Shown piece after piece: positions 46,851 through 59,135 of a stretch of DNA of 64,000 bases. The position numbers and the translations under genes are program-made. Numbering within the stretch: position 1 is the first letter of the stretch; each line of letters begins with the position of its first letter. The notes below the pieces were generated by a model. It ran no database searches, was not told where the DNA came from, and saw nothing but the letters and a program-made list of their open reading frames with translations. The DNA lies in contig JAGVRJ010000008.1 in assembly GCA_019059635.1 (NCBI GenBank), positions 1 through 64,000 of the forward strand. The letters run 5' to 3'. The stretch is from Proales similis. Lineage: Eukaryota; Rotifera; Eurotatoria; Ploima; Proalidae.

Positions 46851-48527
46851 TCACTGAAAAAACCGAATCGATCTAGCGTATTTGTATACTTCGTGATAGA
46901 ATTGAGGCAATCGTTGAACATGAATGGCTTGGACATCACCTTTGTCCGAATGAAGTTTTGTGTATATTTTCATTGGTTCTCGAGACAGTTCTTCTTCATC
47001 TCGCTGTTTCAAAGCATATAAAAGCTCAATGTGATCGTTTGTAAAGGAGGTCTGCAATTCCAATGTCTTGCCTGACTTAATTATGGAGCCTGTTGGGAGT
47101 TCGTATTTATTTACAATCATTTGCTCGATTTGACGCGTAACAAACCAGCTTGAGAGCTCTGCGTCATCTCTCAAGTTGCAATTTTCAATAACCACTTTTT
47201 CGCCATCTAAAGTGCATTCATTTATTCTCACTGGGCCGCTCGCCCTTGTGCTGTTTGGATTCTCTTCTTTCACAGCTCGAGTGGACATCATCGCAATAAG
47301 ATGGTTAATTAATCGTAACTTTCGTCCATAATCATTGAAGGGGGAGTTGTGATTGGAAAAATTTGGCGAAGTTTTCTCTGAGCTACTGACTGCTTCATCA
47401 AAGCCAGCATCGGTGTGCTCGCTAGCTGCTAGCGAAGAGCAAGAGAGTGAGTTGAGTTGAGCTTCAAGTAAATCAGACAGCGATGAGACAGAACTTGAAC
47501 GAGAGGAGCTGGACGACTGCAAAGAAGACTTGGATTGATTTTCACTTTGAGCGTTTCCTTCGGCTCGTTGCTTTTCCAGCCATAGTTCTTTGAAAAGATC
47601 ACTTTCGACTTTAAGGCTATTAATGCGCCGATATAGAGAGTCATACTTGGTTTCTAGATTACAAAATTTAGCTCTCAATTTGTTTACAAACTTGCTCTTG
47701 GCAAATAAATGCTCTTTGCGCTGCAAATGCTGCAATTCGATTTCATCAAGAATGTGCATAAGCTCGTCAATCTCACGCTTGTACTTGTCTACTTCTATTT
47801 GTTCTCTATCAAGCTGGTCCGAATTTGACTCATCACTGTCCGGCTCGTATTCTTCTCCCGAATCTCTACTGTCATTCTTCTGTCGGTTTGCTGAGACTTT
47901 TAACAATTTGTTCTGCCTTTCAAAGGTCTTTTCGACATTTTCCAGCGACTTGAGCTTTTCACACGTCTCATATGCTTCAATAAGAGTCTCACTACAGTTA
48001 ATCAGCGATTCTCTCATGTAATCAAGCATTCGTCTGGCCTCTATTTTGAACAGTTGTATTGCTTGTCGAGATGCGTCGGTTTGGCTGGAATTTTTCCCGT
48101 TAACAATTTTCGTCCGACTCTTAGTTGATTGGGCGTCAGTTAAACACTCTTTGCTGATTTCGAACAGTTCCGACTCAAAGTATATATGTTGTTTAAGTAT
48201 TTGGTTTTTAAAGTTTAGCTTCAGATTCTTAAGCCGTTGCACGTGATATTTTTTTAATACATCACAATAGTTTTCATATTGCTGGTGATAGTCATCTCGA
48301 GCTCGGCTAAGTTCATTTTGGCGTTGGCCTAGCTGTGAATGTAGGTAATCTTTATCTACTGCTTCATGAGCAATGTATGCAGGTCCTGGAGAATTATAAA
48401 GAAGATTTGAGGGAACTTTGGGCTTGGTACTGGTTCGTCTGGAAGTCTCCGTTTGACGAGAACGATCGAGCTCGTGCACATCAGATTCACTTAAGTTTAA
48501 CAGCTTTCTATCGAGTATCGGTGACAT
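46851..48527 (-). CDS. cytoplasmic intermediate-filament-like protein with lamin tail domain
   Basis: 558 residues, single exon, ATG 48527-48525 (MSPILDRKLLNL). The first 80 residues are head-like. Coiled-coil-rich segments at about 85-330 contain charged heptads (IEVDKYKREIDELMHILDEI and others) broken by an acidic linker EEYEPDSDESNSD. A Ser-rich stretch follows. A lamin tail domain lies at about 429-510: GPVRINECTLDGEKVVIEN, then WFVTRQI, YELPTGSIIKSGKTLELQ. There is no nuclear localisation cluster in the expected place and no C-terminal CaaX box, so this is not a nuclear lamin. Protostome cytoplasmic IFs keep a lamin tail, which fits. The rod is divergent enough that I could not align coil 1 and coil 2 by eye. 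Confidence 0.75.
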   Translation of the reverse strand: MSPILDRKLLNLSESDVHELDRSRQTETSRRTSTKPKVPSNLLYNSPGPAYIAHEAVDKDYLHSQLGQRQNELSRARDDYHQQYENYCDVLKKYHVQRLKNLKLNFKNQILKQHIYFESELFEISKECLTDAQSTKSRTKIVNGKNSSQTDASRQAIQLFKIEARRMLDYMRESLINCSETLIEAYETCEKLKSLENVEKTFERQNKLLKVSANRQKNDSRDSGEEYEPDSDESNSDQLDREQIEVDKYKREIDELMHILDEIELQHLQRKEHLFAKSKFVNKLRAKFCNLETKYDSLYRRINSLKVESDLFKELWLEKQRAEGNAQSENQSKSSLQSSSSSRSSSVSSLSDLLEAQLNSLSCSSLAASEHTDAGFDEAVSSSEKTSPNFSNHNSPFNDYGRKLRLINHLIAMMSTRAVKEENPNSTRASGPVRINECTLDGEKVVIENCNLRDDAELSSWFVTRQIEQMIVNKYELPTGSIIKSGKTLELQTSFTNDHIELLYALKQRDEEELSREPMKIYTKLHSDKGDVQAIHVQRLPQFYHEVYKYARSIRFFQ

Positions 48528-51500
48528 GCCGACCAATTTTATTTTGAATGTCCACTCTGATTCTACTTGGCCATCTACTTTCTAAATAAACGCTGAAAAT
48601 CTTTTAGATGAATACGTAGCATTAGAGCATCCGAATGAAGAAATTGACTCGAGCAAATGCGCTCCAAATACCCTAGACAGCACAATAACGATTTGTAACG
48701 AGTAAAAGCTTTAGGTCATGAAAGAAAACATCTCTGCATGAGCCTTCGGAGTCTTTGCTATATGAGCTAATTGAGGGCTTTGGTCTAACTGACTTGGATA
48801 ATGACGGCTCCGATCGACTTTCAGTATTCTAGAACTCTTCTATTCAAGAATGTTTGTGTGCGTGTGTTTTGTGAGCGAGAACACTCTTCATAAATTATTC
48901 TCGAGCAATAAATTCAAAGGATGGAAGCATTTTCGAACGGCAAATTGAAGAAAGCCAATAATTGTGAGCTTTTCAAAGAGTGGCCGTTGACGCACGAGCA
49001 CAACACACATACACATAACACAAACCCGCAAGCCTCACAGGTGCTTACGGTGTGGCACGGGCGTTCCGTTAGGACAGATTAGACGCAGATTAATTTGAAT
49101 TACAATGCAAGTCAATAAGGCAGAGCATTACGTAACCAAATTAGTCATCAGAAGTTGCGCTGAATCTGAGGCCGTAAGTAAACAAAAACGAATTGGACGG
49201 AGTAGTTTGCTAGCCACTTTGGTGACGTGAGGTGATAAGGCTATCCGTTCCCTTAGTTATGTAATTTGGCTTCATAATTCTATTTTTTTCTTCGGCAAGT
49301 AGAAAGCACTCTTGCTGACTTTGAGGTCGTGGCATCGGCCATAAGTGTGCTAAAAGTGAGCGTCAGCAGGAGCGGCCACGAGTTTGATTTATGATCTTGA
49401 TGCTGATTTGAACGGACACGTGCAGTTCGTGATGAAAATGAGAGTGGCCGACTAACAATAGACTGTTCACTCCAGTGGTCGCTCGATCGTCAGCTTGATA
49501 TTTGCTTTATTGCTGCTCTACGCGAGCAGCTTAAGTCTCTCATTATAATGAGAGAAAATATTTTCGTGAAAACGAACGAACGCCAAATATCGTGAAGATG
49601 GCTAGTGAGCCTAACGCTAAGAGAATGCATAGCTAAACAAATCCAAACAAGTTTAGGAACTTAGACACTCGAGATAGATACCATAATAGGCGGAGGTGTC
49701 CCACTCGGATTGCCTTGATCTCTAATCTTGTTTGTTTCTATATAAATTAAATTTGTTCTTGTAATTTAAATAAGGCCGCCTTGTTGAAAGAAAATGACGA
49801 ATGAGTTGAATAGACAAGCGAGGGCAAACGTCTGACGATGACCCGTTTTCTTATGCAGTTACCAAAATAGAAAGTTCAAACGGATATTTAGCCTTTATAA
49901 TCTTAGTCCTTTTTCTTTTGGTCAATGCTGAACAATTAAGCTGTTTTTGAATGGGGACGAATCATTCGTCTTGGTCGATTACGTGAGCCAACCTATTGCA
50001 AGAGGATTCTTCCTCGCTTACTTATTAACTGCTTTTGTCAGAGCAGGGAAGGCTCAATGGATAATAAATGCTAAATGCCTCGTCCGCATTCTCGTGAATG
50101 CGTTCGGCCCGGTTTGTAGCAAAAAATCGATTTGATTATGATTGCGGACGGTTCTGCCTGAGCGCATCGAATAAGACGAGGCAAATGGCAATTTGTTTTT
50201 GGCTCGATTCGGGAGCCAGTTGACGACCGCATTTGGGAAAGGATGGACAAATGGTCCATTGAGTGCTTCATATGAATAATTGACCCAGTTTAAAAAGTGA
50301 GCTCTAGATTCAAATATTTGGTCAAGTTATAGAAAGCAGCTGAATGAAACCAATTTACTTTGCTAGCAACATAGGGTTCGGATTTGCAGCCGAAAAATGA
50401 ATGTATGATGCTGCCTGTGAGTGAAATATATTGATTTAGGTGCCTGATTAAATGGCAAGTGCTGTTCATGTTTGTTGGAAGAAATTTGTCTGGCGTGGTA
50501 TTGATTTTGTTTAGGTTCGTTTCTTATCTACGCGTAATGTCATTCAGCAAGCAACCGATCGAACCATTGCATAACCCTTGTGTTGAACACTCAGGCTAGA
50601 AGATGAAGAAGCTAACGCAATTTAAGGCTCTGCTTGCCGGCAGCCCAGCTGCTTTAAGGGCGTGCATGTTTGCCTTAAGCTTGGATTGCGCAATCGACAA
50701 ACATTCTTCCTTTGCAATTCTCTCTTTTGAATATCATGTTTGACGCCAAAGCGCCAAGCCTTCGTTACTGTAGTATGCCCTTTCTCACGCTGCGCTCAAG
50801 ATGGATGATGAAAGTAAAAAGGCTTAAATGACACATACGCTCCCTATCCCATCTGATACTGTCTTTGTGATTTGCCTGTGGCTTAACCATTTGTATGATG
50901 TGCATCATCGATTCTCGTGAACTTGTTTCAAATGCACATATGAACGCGAACGCCCATAAATTATTCCGAATCGACCTTGCCTTTTATTTTTTGTACAGTG
51001 CCCTTAAACACTTTTCGATGCGGTTAGGTCAAGCTCGGTTGCTCTGTGCGAGAGGCACGCATTCTCACTTACTCTCGAGATTATACTTAAGGCTTTGCTT
51101 TTGGCTCTTTTCGCCTCTTTCAGATCAGGTTCAAATACAATAACAGAAATTTTCTACTTTTTGAGTAAGATGAATATTTGGAGAACACAGTTGCTTCGAT
51201 ATGATTATAAAAGAGTTGTAATTGCGTCCCCATTGGAGAGGCCAGTGTGCGGGCGGTCGATCGGCCCCTAGATCCCGTCGGTCTATGCTCATCCTCCCGA
51301 GATAAATGAATAAGAGAAGAACCGGCGCAGTTTTAATTGCAAACGCTTTGTGCTCCTTAAATTACAATGGCCGCTCGGTCATAGGGTCTCGCATCTGAAA
51401 CTTTCCAAATGAGCGGCCCGTCTGAGTAAATTGAATTTTTAATGAATTGTTTCAGTGCATTGCCTGAACAAGCTGGAGTGTAAACCAAACTTCTTCGGTC

Positions 51501-52221
51501 GTTGATAACTGGGCGCTTCAATGATCCATTTATTTTTGTATGTGCTCCGCTCTTTGCATTCAAGATTCGAGCATGCTTAGAAGTGAAATTTACTGGATAG
51601 GTGGTGCAATCTGTGAAAAACTCAAGCCCTCACTCGATAAACTTGAATTCTCAGTTTATGCTGCTGTTGTTATAGCTCAAGAGGTTTTTTGTTGAAAGCG
51701 TCGTCTACACAAACATACCAAGGCCGAATGAGAGTCCGAAAGTTGCGGCAAAAACATGCGAGTAGCGCCTCGCATACTTTGCTCACCTGTTTGAGGGTAT
51801 CTTTATAGCAATCTAGTTGCTAGTGGCTAAGTAAGCTACGAGAGAGGTCTGAGCGAGCGGTGTCTGGTTTACTCGTTTTCCAGGTATTCCCGAGCGGTAG
51901 ATAATTTACAAGCTGTGTAGATTTATTAGACCGCACGTTTTCATAAGCGCGTTTTTCTTCGTTACTTCATGTGGCATTTGGCCTAATTATGAGGTAAATA
52001 TTCGTAACCGTGCGATAAACGTTTTAAATTGGCGCTTATCTTGGTACCGATTATCCACTGCAGCGAACGCTTGTTTAAGTAATTGGACACTTAAATTAAA
52101 GCGGTCGCGGAGAAATATGAAGAGATTTAAGCAATGCGTTTTAAGCATGTGACTATATGCTCTCTAAACATTAAGAACAGAATTCTTCACTTGCACGTAC
52201 ACCGTAACGAAGCAAGTAGCT
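48528..52221. other. 3.7-kb non-coding region upstream of the filament gene
   Basis: No supported gene. Similar in texture to 37.5-46.8 kb. It separates the divergent starts of the filament gene and TADA1 and is far longer than other divergent promoters here (200-1400 bp), so regulatory elements of the filament gene are likely. Confidence 0.5.
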
Positions 52222-53451
52222 ATGGCCAACGAAACGGAAATTCAGTCTTTAAAAGAAAAGCTTCAAGCCGTTCTAGGCGAACGATTTAGCATGTGAGTCA
52301 AAGTTAGATTGGGAATTGAAACTTGAAGAATCTGGAAACCAATTCAACTTAGCTATCTTCAGTATCTAAAGAGTTGGCTTGGTGCAAAGGTTTGTTGAAG
52401 TTTTAATGAATGTTTGCAAAAGTGCGCGCGAATTTCAATTCATGAAAAGATCGCTCGTCCCGATTTTGAGAGAGAGGCTCGTAAGTTGGTTGGTGAAGAG
52501 CAAAGTAAGTCGAAACAAGGTTCATGTGGCTGTAAAGCACTTTTAAAGGGATTTTAAGTATCATTGCACCACCAGTTAGTGATATGCCTAACATCAAAAA
52601 GTCAAAATTTCGAGACAGTAGCAAATGATGCAGCTACAAAGACAGTGATTCCAATCTCCGGTACAAAGTCGACTTATCGTTCGAAGAGGAAGAGCCGCCC
52701 AAGTGAAACGGTATCATCTGCAAAGTCGTCATCTTACCACCTTCGATTCGTACCCGTTGATCCTATAAAACACGCCCCACAAGTAAACACAAGCTCAGTC
52801 CAGTCAGCGTTATTGGCAAAGCAAGACTTCAGACTTGAGTTTTGTGCCCTTGAACGCAGTCTTCCATATGCCAAACTTATTCATGATCGCATGTTGGTGT
52901 GTGCCTTAGATAACAATTTGCAGCAAGTGGACGAAAAGGCGGTTTTTCTCCTGGCTGAAGCGACGATCTGGATGCTCAAAGAAATTATCGAGAGGCTTGT
53001 GGCCAGATCTAAATTTAAATACCAAGTAGAGAAAAAGACACTTCACGAGGATTACTTGAGAAAGCATGTTAATGATAAGAAGATTTTGGAAGCAAATACA
53101 AAGCGAGCATTCGATCCTCAGCAAAATTTCACTCTAGAGCCAGGCTTGATCGAAAATATAAAGCACGGAGATGAACTAGAACAGAGTGATAAAATTACTA
53201 GACAGACAGAAGAAACAGAGGAAGAATTAGAACTGAGAGAATTTATTTCGATTAAAAAAGAAAGAATTAATCTACTAGATCTCAAACTGCTGTTGCAGGT
53301 AACACAAAAACCTGGTTATTAACTCCTTTTACTTAGCCCTAACTTATTAAAGATAAACAAAAAGAACATAATTCCCTCACACTCAACCTACTTGATGAAC
53401 ATGGAGCGAATAATAAACGGAATCCATTTTCCAGACCAAGAGCAAGACTAA
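52222..53451 (+). CDS. TADA1: TADA1, SAGA complex subunit
   Basis: Core-module subunit of the SAGA histone acetyltransferase coactivator, with a histone-fold-like region. Exons 52222-52292, 52353-52389, 52423-52504, 52559-53298 and 53353-53451; 342 residues. The N-terminus (LKEKLQAVLGERF, YLQYLKSWLGAK) matches the TADA1 pattern of a KLWFKQKIS-type helix, followed by DFEREARKLV. The central ERSLPYAKLIHDRMLVCA and EATIWMLKEIIERLVARSKF correspond to the histone-fold segment. The last exon, IIPSHSTYLMNMERIINGIH, matches the conserved TADA1 end (IPTHTVYALNIERI). The intron at 52390-52422 is only 33 bp. Confidence 0.87.
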
Positions 53452-53684
53452 AAAGTCTTTTCAAATTGTCAGTTTAAATTATGGAGTCGTTTTAATCATG
53501 TTCACAATTGATTTGAAATTGAAAAAAGATTCGCCTTTAATAAAGATCTTTGAAATAATCGTTAAATTTCTCCTTGTTGGTGTACAACCAAAAAAATTTA
53601 TGTTAAGAATAATCTGCAAGCTGTATGGTGTGAGTGAATACTCTGAAGTATTAAAATATTAATTATCAGCCAAATTGTGTAAAG

Positions 53685-55433
53685 ATGACTGAATCGGAAA
53701 GCGCCTTTAGTCAAAAAGAAAGGTTAATTCAAATTCTGAACGAAGTGATCGATTTTCTCGATCCACTAAAAGGTCTTCTAAATACGCACAATGTGCATTT
53801 TTTGGTCGATGGACACTGGAATGATGAACAAATTATTTCAGTACAATTAAGACAAGATCTTGATTCGTTTATTCAAAACCGAAGCGAGAAAAATCTTGAA
53901 ATTCCGATCAATCTAGTGCGATACTATACATCAGTGAAGGACCAATCAGCTCATGGTTCACTCCCGACACTTGGACCTCTATTTGCTCGAATCCACCAAC
54001 TGCGCGATACATGGAACACTAAAGTAGTTCGATCAAGTGATACACTAACCAAGTTCGATCCTGAATTTAGTAATAGTGTGGAAGAAAAGTTCAGAGTAAT
54101 TGAAAAACAAAACCGATTTATGAACAAGAAAAAAGCCTATGAAGTAGATCTCATGTCGAAATTTGTGGCCAAGCTCGGCCACAGTTTAAATGTTCGCACT
54201 GTAAGTCTAAATTTAGATTTGAATCTTTTAGAAGCCAAATCCATTTTAATCAAATATATGTAGATAGTCGATATAGGAAGCGGTCGGGCTTACTTGAGCG
54301 CTCAGCTGAGCTCTCCAATATTCGATTCTTTCTTCAACGTTGTTGCCATTGACTCGTCTGAGAGCAACGTTGAAAGTTCAATGAAGCGTTTGAATAAGCT
54401 CAAGAGAAAAACGACCATTTACGACAAAAAAACTTGGGACGAGGACGGAGTAGAGAACTTTAAAACTTTTGCTCAATTTGTCCAGTCGAGTACAGAGCTT
54501 GAAAAGCTACTGATTGAACAGTCTGGAACTACAATTAACGAAGACAGCACTTACGGATTGATTGGGCTTCATGGCTGCGGCAATCTCTCCAACTCAGTGG
54601 TCAATTTGTACCTGAGCGAATCAAATCTTTTAAAGCCAAAGCTGCTCTGCAATGTTTCATGCTGCTACAATCTAATGAATGAAAAGTACGCAAACGACCC
54701 TGAAATGTATGAAGATATGAAAAGGACAAATGTTAAAATAGGAGAATCGAGCAAGTTTCCGCTGAGCAAATATCTAAACGATCGACAGTACGCCATATGT
54801 TTTAACGCCAGAATGTTGGCCTGTCATTCTCTAGACCGTTGGATCGAGTCCGTCGAAGACTTTGATGAGTGGCACAACGTTGCACTCTGGTATCGATGTA
54901 TTCTTCAAGTAATTCTCATTGACATCTTTAAGTTCGGGCGACCAGATCAAGGAGGCTATGATGCCCGGCTGATGAGAATTGGACGGAAACTTATGTGTGT
55001 GGACAAGACAATTCCACCTTTTTCCGATTATGTTCGCAAAGCCTTAGGCAAACTGGATTTCGATCACAGTCAAGTAAGTTTAAAAGATCGAGCCCAAAGG
55101 GATTGAATTGAATTTCCCGCGGGGTTTCTCGCTTAAAAAACTGGCGCTCAATAAATTAATTCTTTCATTTTTAAGCTGAGCGACGAAGAAATCAACTCAT
55201 ACTGGAACAAATATAAAGACATGCGTCAAAGGTTTGATATTTATGTTCAAATAAAGCAAATAGTCGCTCCACTTATTGAGTACGTCATACTCCTCGATCG
55301 ACTTATATTTTTACTGGAACGCGAGTGTGATGGTGCTCATAGCACTCAGCAACAGTACACACATGCTATTGTGAAGCTCTTCGATGCCGCTCAATCGCCC
55401 AGATGCTACGCACTTGTCTCATATTTTGAGTGA
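53685..55433 (+). CDS. METTL25/METTL25B-like methyltransferase
   Basis: Putative SAM-dependent methyltransferase, 527 residues; exons 53685-54200, 54264-55073 and 55176-55433. The SAM-binding motif I is VDIGSGRAYLS at the start of exon 2, and VVAIDSSE gives the end of strand 2. GLHGCGNLS and NVSCCYN are the METTL25-type signatures (GLHxCGDL and xGCCY). The N-terminal helical part precedes the Rossmann fold, as in METTL25. I cannot separate METTL25 from METTL25B (RRNAD1). Intron 2 is 102 bp. Confidence 0.85.
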
Positions 55434-55555
55434 GCCATTCTTTGAATAAAAATTTGTGGCCTGAGAGAGCTTTCATTCGATCTATACAAACTTAGCGTTT
55501 TAAATTCAAAAGTGCACAATTTAAACAAAAATCACCAAATATGCTTTAGATAAAA

Positions 55556-57601
55556 ATGCCAAAGAAAAAGTTTGAGAGAAGTAAGACACAGGATGAGCAA
55601 GCAACAAAAAGCCAGCTTATTCGGATTGTGGCGGCATTGGCCTTGGCCACCGTATTTGGCTTTATTCACACAATTCATGTAGAAAGTCTGTTTGAAAATC
55701 ACAAACACTTTTCTCATCTGAGTCAACTTGAGCGAGAACTATCATTTCGCACTGAGAGCGGTCTTTATTACTATTATTTCAAGAAACTTGCTTCAGAACC
55801 CAACCAAAGCTTTTGGAGCGTGGTCAAAGAAAGTATCATAAATGATAACCGCACTGAGTTTCCAGGAAAAATAAACGCCTTGCAGCGGTTTAACCTTTAT
55901 CCGGAGATAGCTAGCGCTGCATTGTACCGCTGTATTCTCCCTTGGCTCCACAAAGAGTGCTGGAGAATTGAACGGGGAGAAAATTTACCACCCGTGGAAT
56001 CTTGTGAAGGAATGGCAGAGCCGATTTTCTTTTACGCCAAATTAGTCTTCATCCTTCATGGAATCATGCTTTTCTTATTGTTCATACTGGCTTGGTCAGT
56101 CAGCTCTGAGAGCTTAGCCGCCGGCACAATCGCTTGTCTATGCTATTTCTACAACCATAGTGAAGCTACTCGAGTCATGTGGACACCTGCACTTCGAGAA
56201 AGCTTTTCCTTTCCTTTTCACATTCTTCAAACTCTGACACTTGTAAGAACACTCAAAGATGAGAAAAGCTTAGAGGGTAGATTGAGCATAAACTTAACCA
56301 TTTCTACTGTTCTCTATATGCTTCCGTGGCAATTTGCTCAGTTTTCTTTGGGCACGCAAGTCGCCTGCCTATTCGCCACATACTCTATTGGTTTTATCAG
56401 CCGATCTCGTTTCCTCTGCATCTTAAAATCTCACACAGCTTCTCTTGCTGTTTGTTTTATATTAATGTTTGCGAATCGAATGCTTATCACATCTTTCTAC
56501 GCTTGTCTACTTGTTTCTTCTCTCATTATTTTATATTTTCATTTTTTAATTCCATTCGGACAACACCGAATAGCTGGGGCTGTTAGTCGCTGCCTTGTGC
56601 TTGTTTGTCTTACTTTCGCATTTAAAGCCTTGCTCCTGAACCGACTTTCGAATCAACAAGACGATTCACATATTTGGGATATTCTAATGAGCAAGATGAA
56701 TCCGAGCAAACACACTTTCGACACTCGTCTATACACGTGCGCCAAGGAGTTCGACCTCCTGGAACGGAGTACGTTCGTAAATCTAACTAAAACAATGCTT
56801 CTTCCAGTCGCATTGGTTCAATTTTTCTATCATGCCGTCAACGGAATATTAAAATGGTGTAGAAATAAGCCAGTCGAAGCTGCAGATGGAATAAATACTT
56901 ATCTGGTTTTACAACACACAGCTTATGCTCTGATGGCGTTGTTGATCATGAGACTTAAACTCTTTTGGACGCCTTATTTGTGTCTGTTGGCCTCAATGAT
57001 AGCAGGCGATTCATTGAAACGAGCCATTTCGTCATTAAAATTTATTTCAATGGATCAAAAGTGGATTCGGATTTCAATTTTGGTCGGACTGATCTCAATT
57101 ATGTCAGTAAAAGGCCTAGAAAACCTATTTGCCCAGACACGCATGGAAGGAGAATTTAGTGATCCTTATGGTGAGCGTTTGATAGAATGGATATTGGAAA
57201 ATACAAGTCATGATGACGCGATTGCTGGATCAATGCCAACGTTGGCAAATGTCAAACTCTCAACCGATAGACCGATAATCCTTCATCCGCACTATGAAGA
57301 CGTAGGATTACGAGAACGAGTCAGACAAACTTATTCACTGCTCTACGGATTTAGACCGGTGAATGAAATTTATTCTCTGCTCAAAGTAACATACAGGGCG
57401 AATTATTTAATTTTGGAAAGTCACTATTGTACCGGGCATCCACCTGGTAAACCAGAGTGCGGTATGGGCACAGTTGCGCATTTAACATTGCCAAAGACTT
57501 CGCCAAAAAGAGCATGCGAAGTAATTCTGAGTAATCAAGTAAGGGATATGTTCAGAACAACCGCTAAATTCGGCAACTATGCGATAGTTCAAGTCTTATA
57601 G
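55556..57601 (+). CDS. DPY19L: DPY19-like C-mannosyltransferase
   Basis: ER multi-pass enzyme that attaches mannose to Trp of WxxW motifs in secreted proteins. 681 residues, single exon, ATG 55556. Diagnostic blocks: ELSFRTESGLYYYYFKKL, ALQRFNLYPEIASAALYR, VESCEGMAEPIFFYA, CYFYNHSEATRVMWTPALRE, FYMLPWQFAQF-type ending in LPWQFAQF. About ten or more hydrophobic segments follow, and a luminal C-terminal part contains NTSHDDAIAGSMPTLANVK and HPHYEDVGLRERV. Length is close to the family norm (about 675-750). Paralogue number cannot be told. Confidence 0.94.
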   Translation: MPKKKFERSKTQDEQATKSQLIRIVAALALATVFGFIHTIHVESLFENHKHFSHLSQLERELSFRTESGLYYYYFKKLASEPNQSFWSVVKESIINDNRTEFPGKINALQRFNLYPEIASAALYRCILPWLHKECWRIERGENLPPVESCEGMAEPIFFYAKLVFILHGIMLFLLFILAWSVSSESLAAGTIACLCYFYNHSEATRVMWTPALRESFSFPFHILQTLTLVRTLKDEKSLEGRLSINLTISTVLYMLPWQFAQFSLGTQVACLFATYSIGFISRSRFLCILKSHTASLAVCFILMFANRMLITSFYACLLVSSLIILYFHFLIPFGQHRIAGAVSRCLVLVCLTFAFKALLLNRLSNQQDDSHIWDILMSKMNPSKHTFDTRLYTCAKEFDLLERSTFVNLTKTMLLPVALVQFFYHAVNGILKWCRNKPVEAADGINTYLVLQHTAYALMALLIMRLKLFWTPYLCLLASMIAGDSLKRAISSLKFISMDQKWIRISILVGLISIMSVKGLENLFAQTRMEGEFSDPYGERLIEWILENTSHDDAIAGSMPTLANVKLSTDRPIILHPHYEDVGLRERVRQTYSLLYGFRPVNEIYSLLKVTYRANYLILESHYCTGHPPGKPECGMGTVAHLTLPKTSPKRACEVILSNQVRDMFRTTAKFGNYAIVQVL

Positions 57602-57630
57602 CAAAGCTAAATAAACAGAGTGAACTTATC

Positions 57631-57643
57631 AATTTTGCTTTAA
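57631..57643 (-). promoter_or_regulatory. putative histone downstream element of H3
   Basis: Reads TTAAAGCAAAATT on the minus strand, 14 nt beyond the H3 stem-loop. The same 13-nt word (TTAAAGCAAARTT) follows the H2A and H2B stem-loops at 15 nt, where the U7-binding element usually lies. Confidence 0.55.
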
Positions 57644-57657
57644 GTTTGAGGATTTGT

Positions 57658-57673
57658 GGCCTTGAATAAGGCC
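57658..57673 (-). terminator. histone 3' stem-loop (H3)
   Basis: GGCCTT-ATTC-AAGGCC on the minus strand: a six-base stem and four-base loop, the processing signal of replication-dependent histone mRNAs, 27 nt after the H3 stop. The loop starts with A, unlike the TTTC of the other copies. Confidence 0.9.
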
Positions 57674-57700
57674 GGGGGTTGAGTTGGTTATCAAAGAAAT

Positions 57701-58455
<755 letters not shown>

Positions 58456-58463
58456 GGCAAGTT

Positions 58464-58712
58464 TCACAGTGGCAGGGCAAGGTTCTCGTAAGGACAGAAA
58501 AGAGAGAGGCATTTCCGATAGAGCTGGGCAACAAAGAGACCGCCAGAAATGTTGACGCGACCGGCCTCCGAACAGAAAGCACAGGCGGGCATGTACAGAT
58601 AGCCCTGAGTCAAAGAAAATGCCGCCAGGTTGTGTTTACCAACGATAGCGCAACGGACATTTTTTGGGCGTTCGAAGGACGTGGCGATGCGGCTCGAAAG
58701 CTGCCGGCTCAC
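58464..58712 (-). other. unrecognised open frame in left palindrome arm
   Basis: 82 codons without stop (SRQLSSRIATSFERP..., with KNVRCAIVGKHNLAAFSL), opened by GTG, so not a complete gene as it stands. It is repeated in the right arm at 63650-63898 with two base differences. An overlapping plus-strand frame (58632-58838) is followed by AATAAA at 58834-58839. It may be a fragment of a gene captured in the duplication, or meaningless. Confidence 0.25.
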
Positions 58713-59086
58713 TCGAGACAGATGGTTAGTTTAGACTGCTTGTCGCAGAGGAGCTTGATATTTTCTATGAGCGGGCCATGGAGAGAGTCTATTCTGGACT
58801 CGCCTCACTGGTACATCGTTACTATTTTGGTTCAATAAAAGCAGACGGGGCGAAAATTAGCATGTCTAGATCGAAGAGGGGGGAAGAGAACTCGAGCCTG
58901 GGACCAACGGAGGATCAGTAGAGAGCAAAACAAAGTGAATTGGAACCATTCATTTGTAGAGAAATTATTGTTCAACGAAAAACAGTTTAAGGAAAATTAT
59001 TGTACAGAGGGATCGGCCCACAAGTATAGCGGACAGGGGAGTTAAGCCAGTCGAGTTTAATTTTGCTTTAAATTTTAAGGTTTGCT

Positions 59087-59102
59087 GGCCTTGAAAAAGG
59101 CC
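59087..59102 (-). terminator. histone 3' stem-loop (H2B, left)
   Basis: GGCCTT-TTTC-AAGGCC on the minus strand, 34 nt after the H2B stop. Confidence 0.93.
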
Positions 59103-59135
59103 GGGGGTTTTAGATTGAAACTGTTCGAGAGCAGT

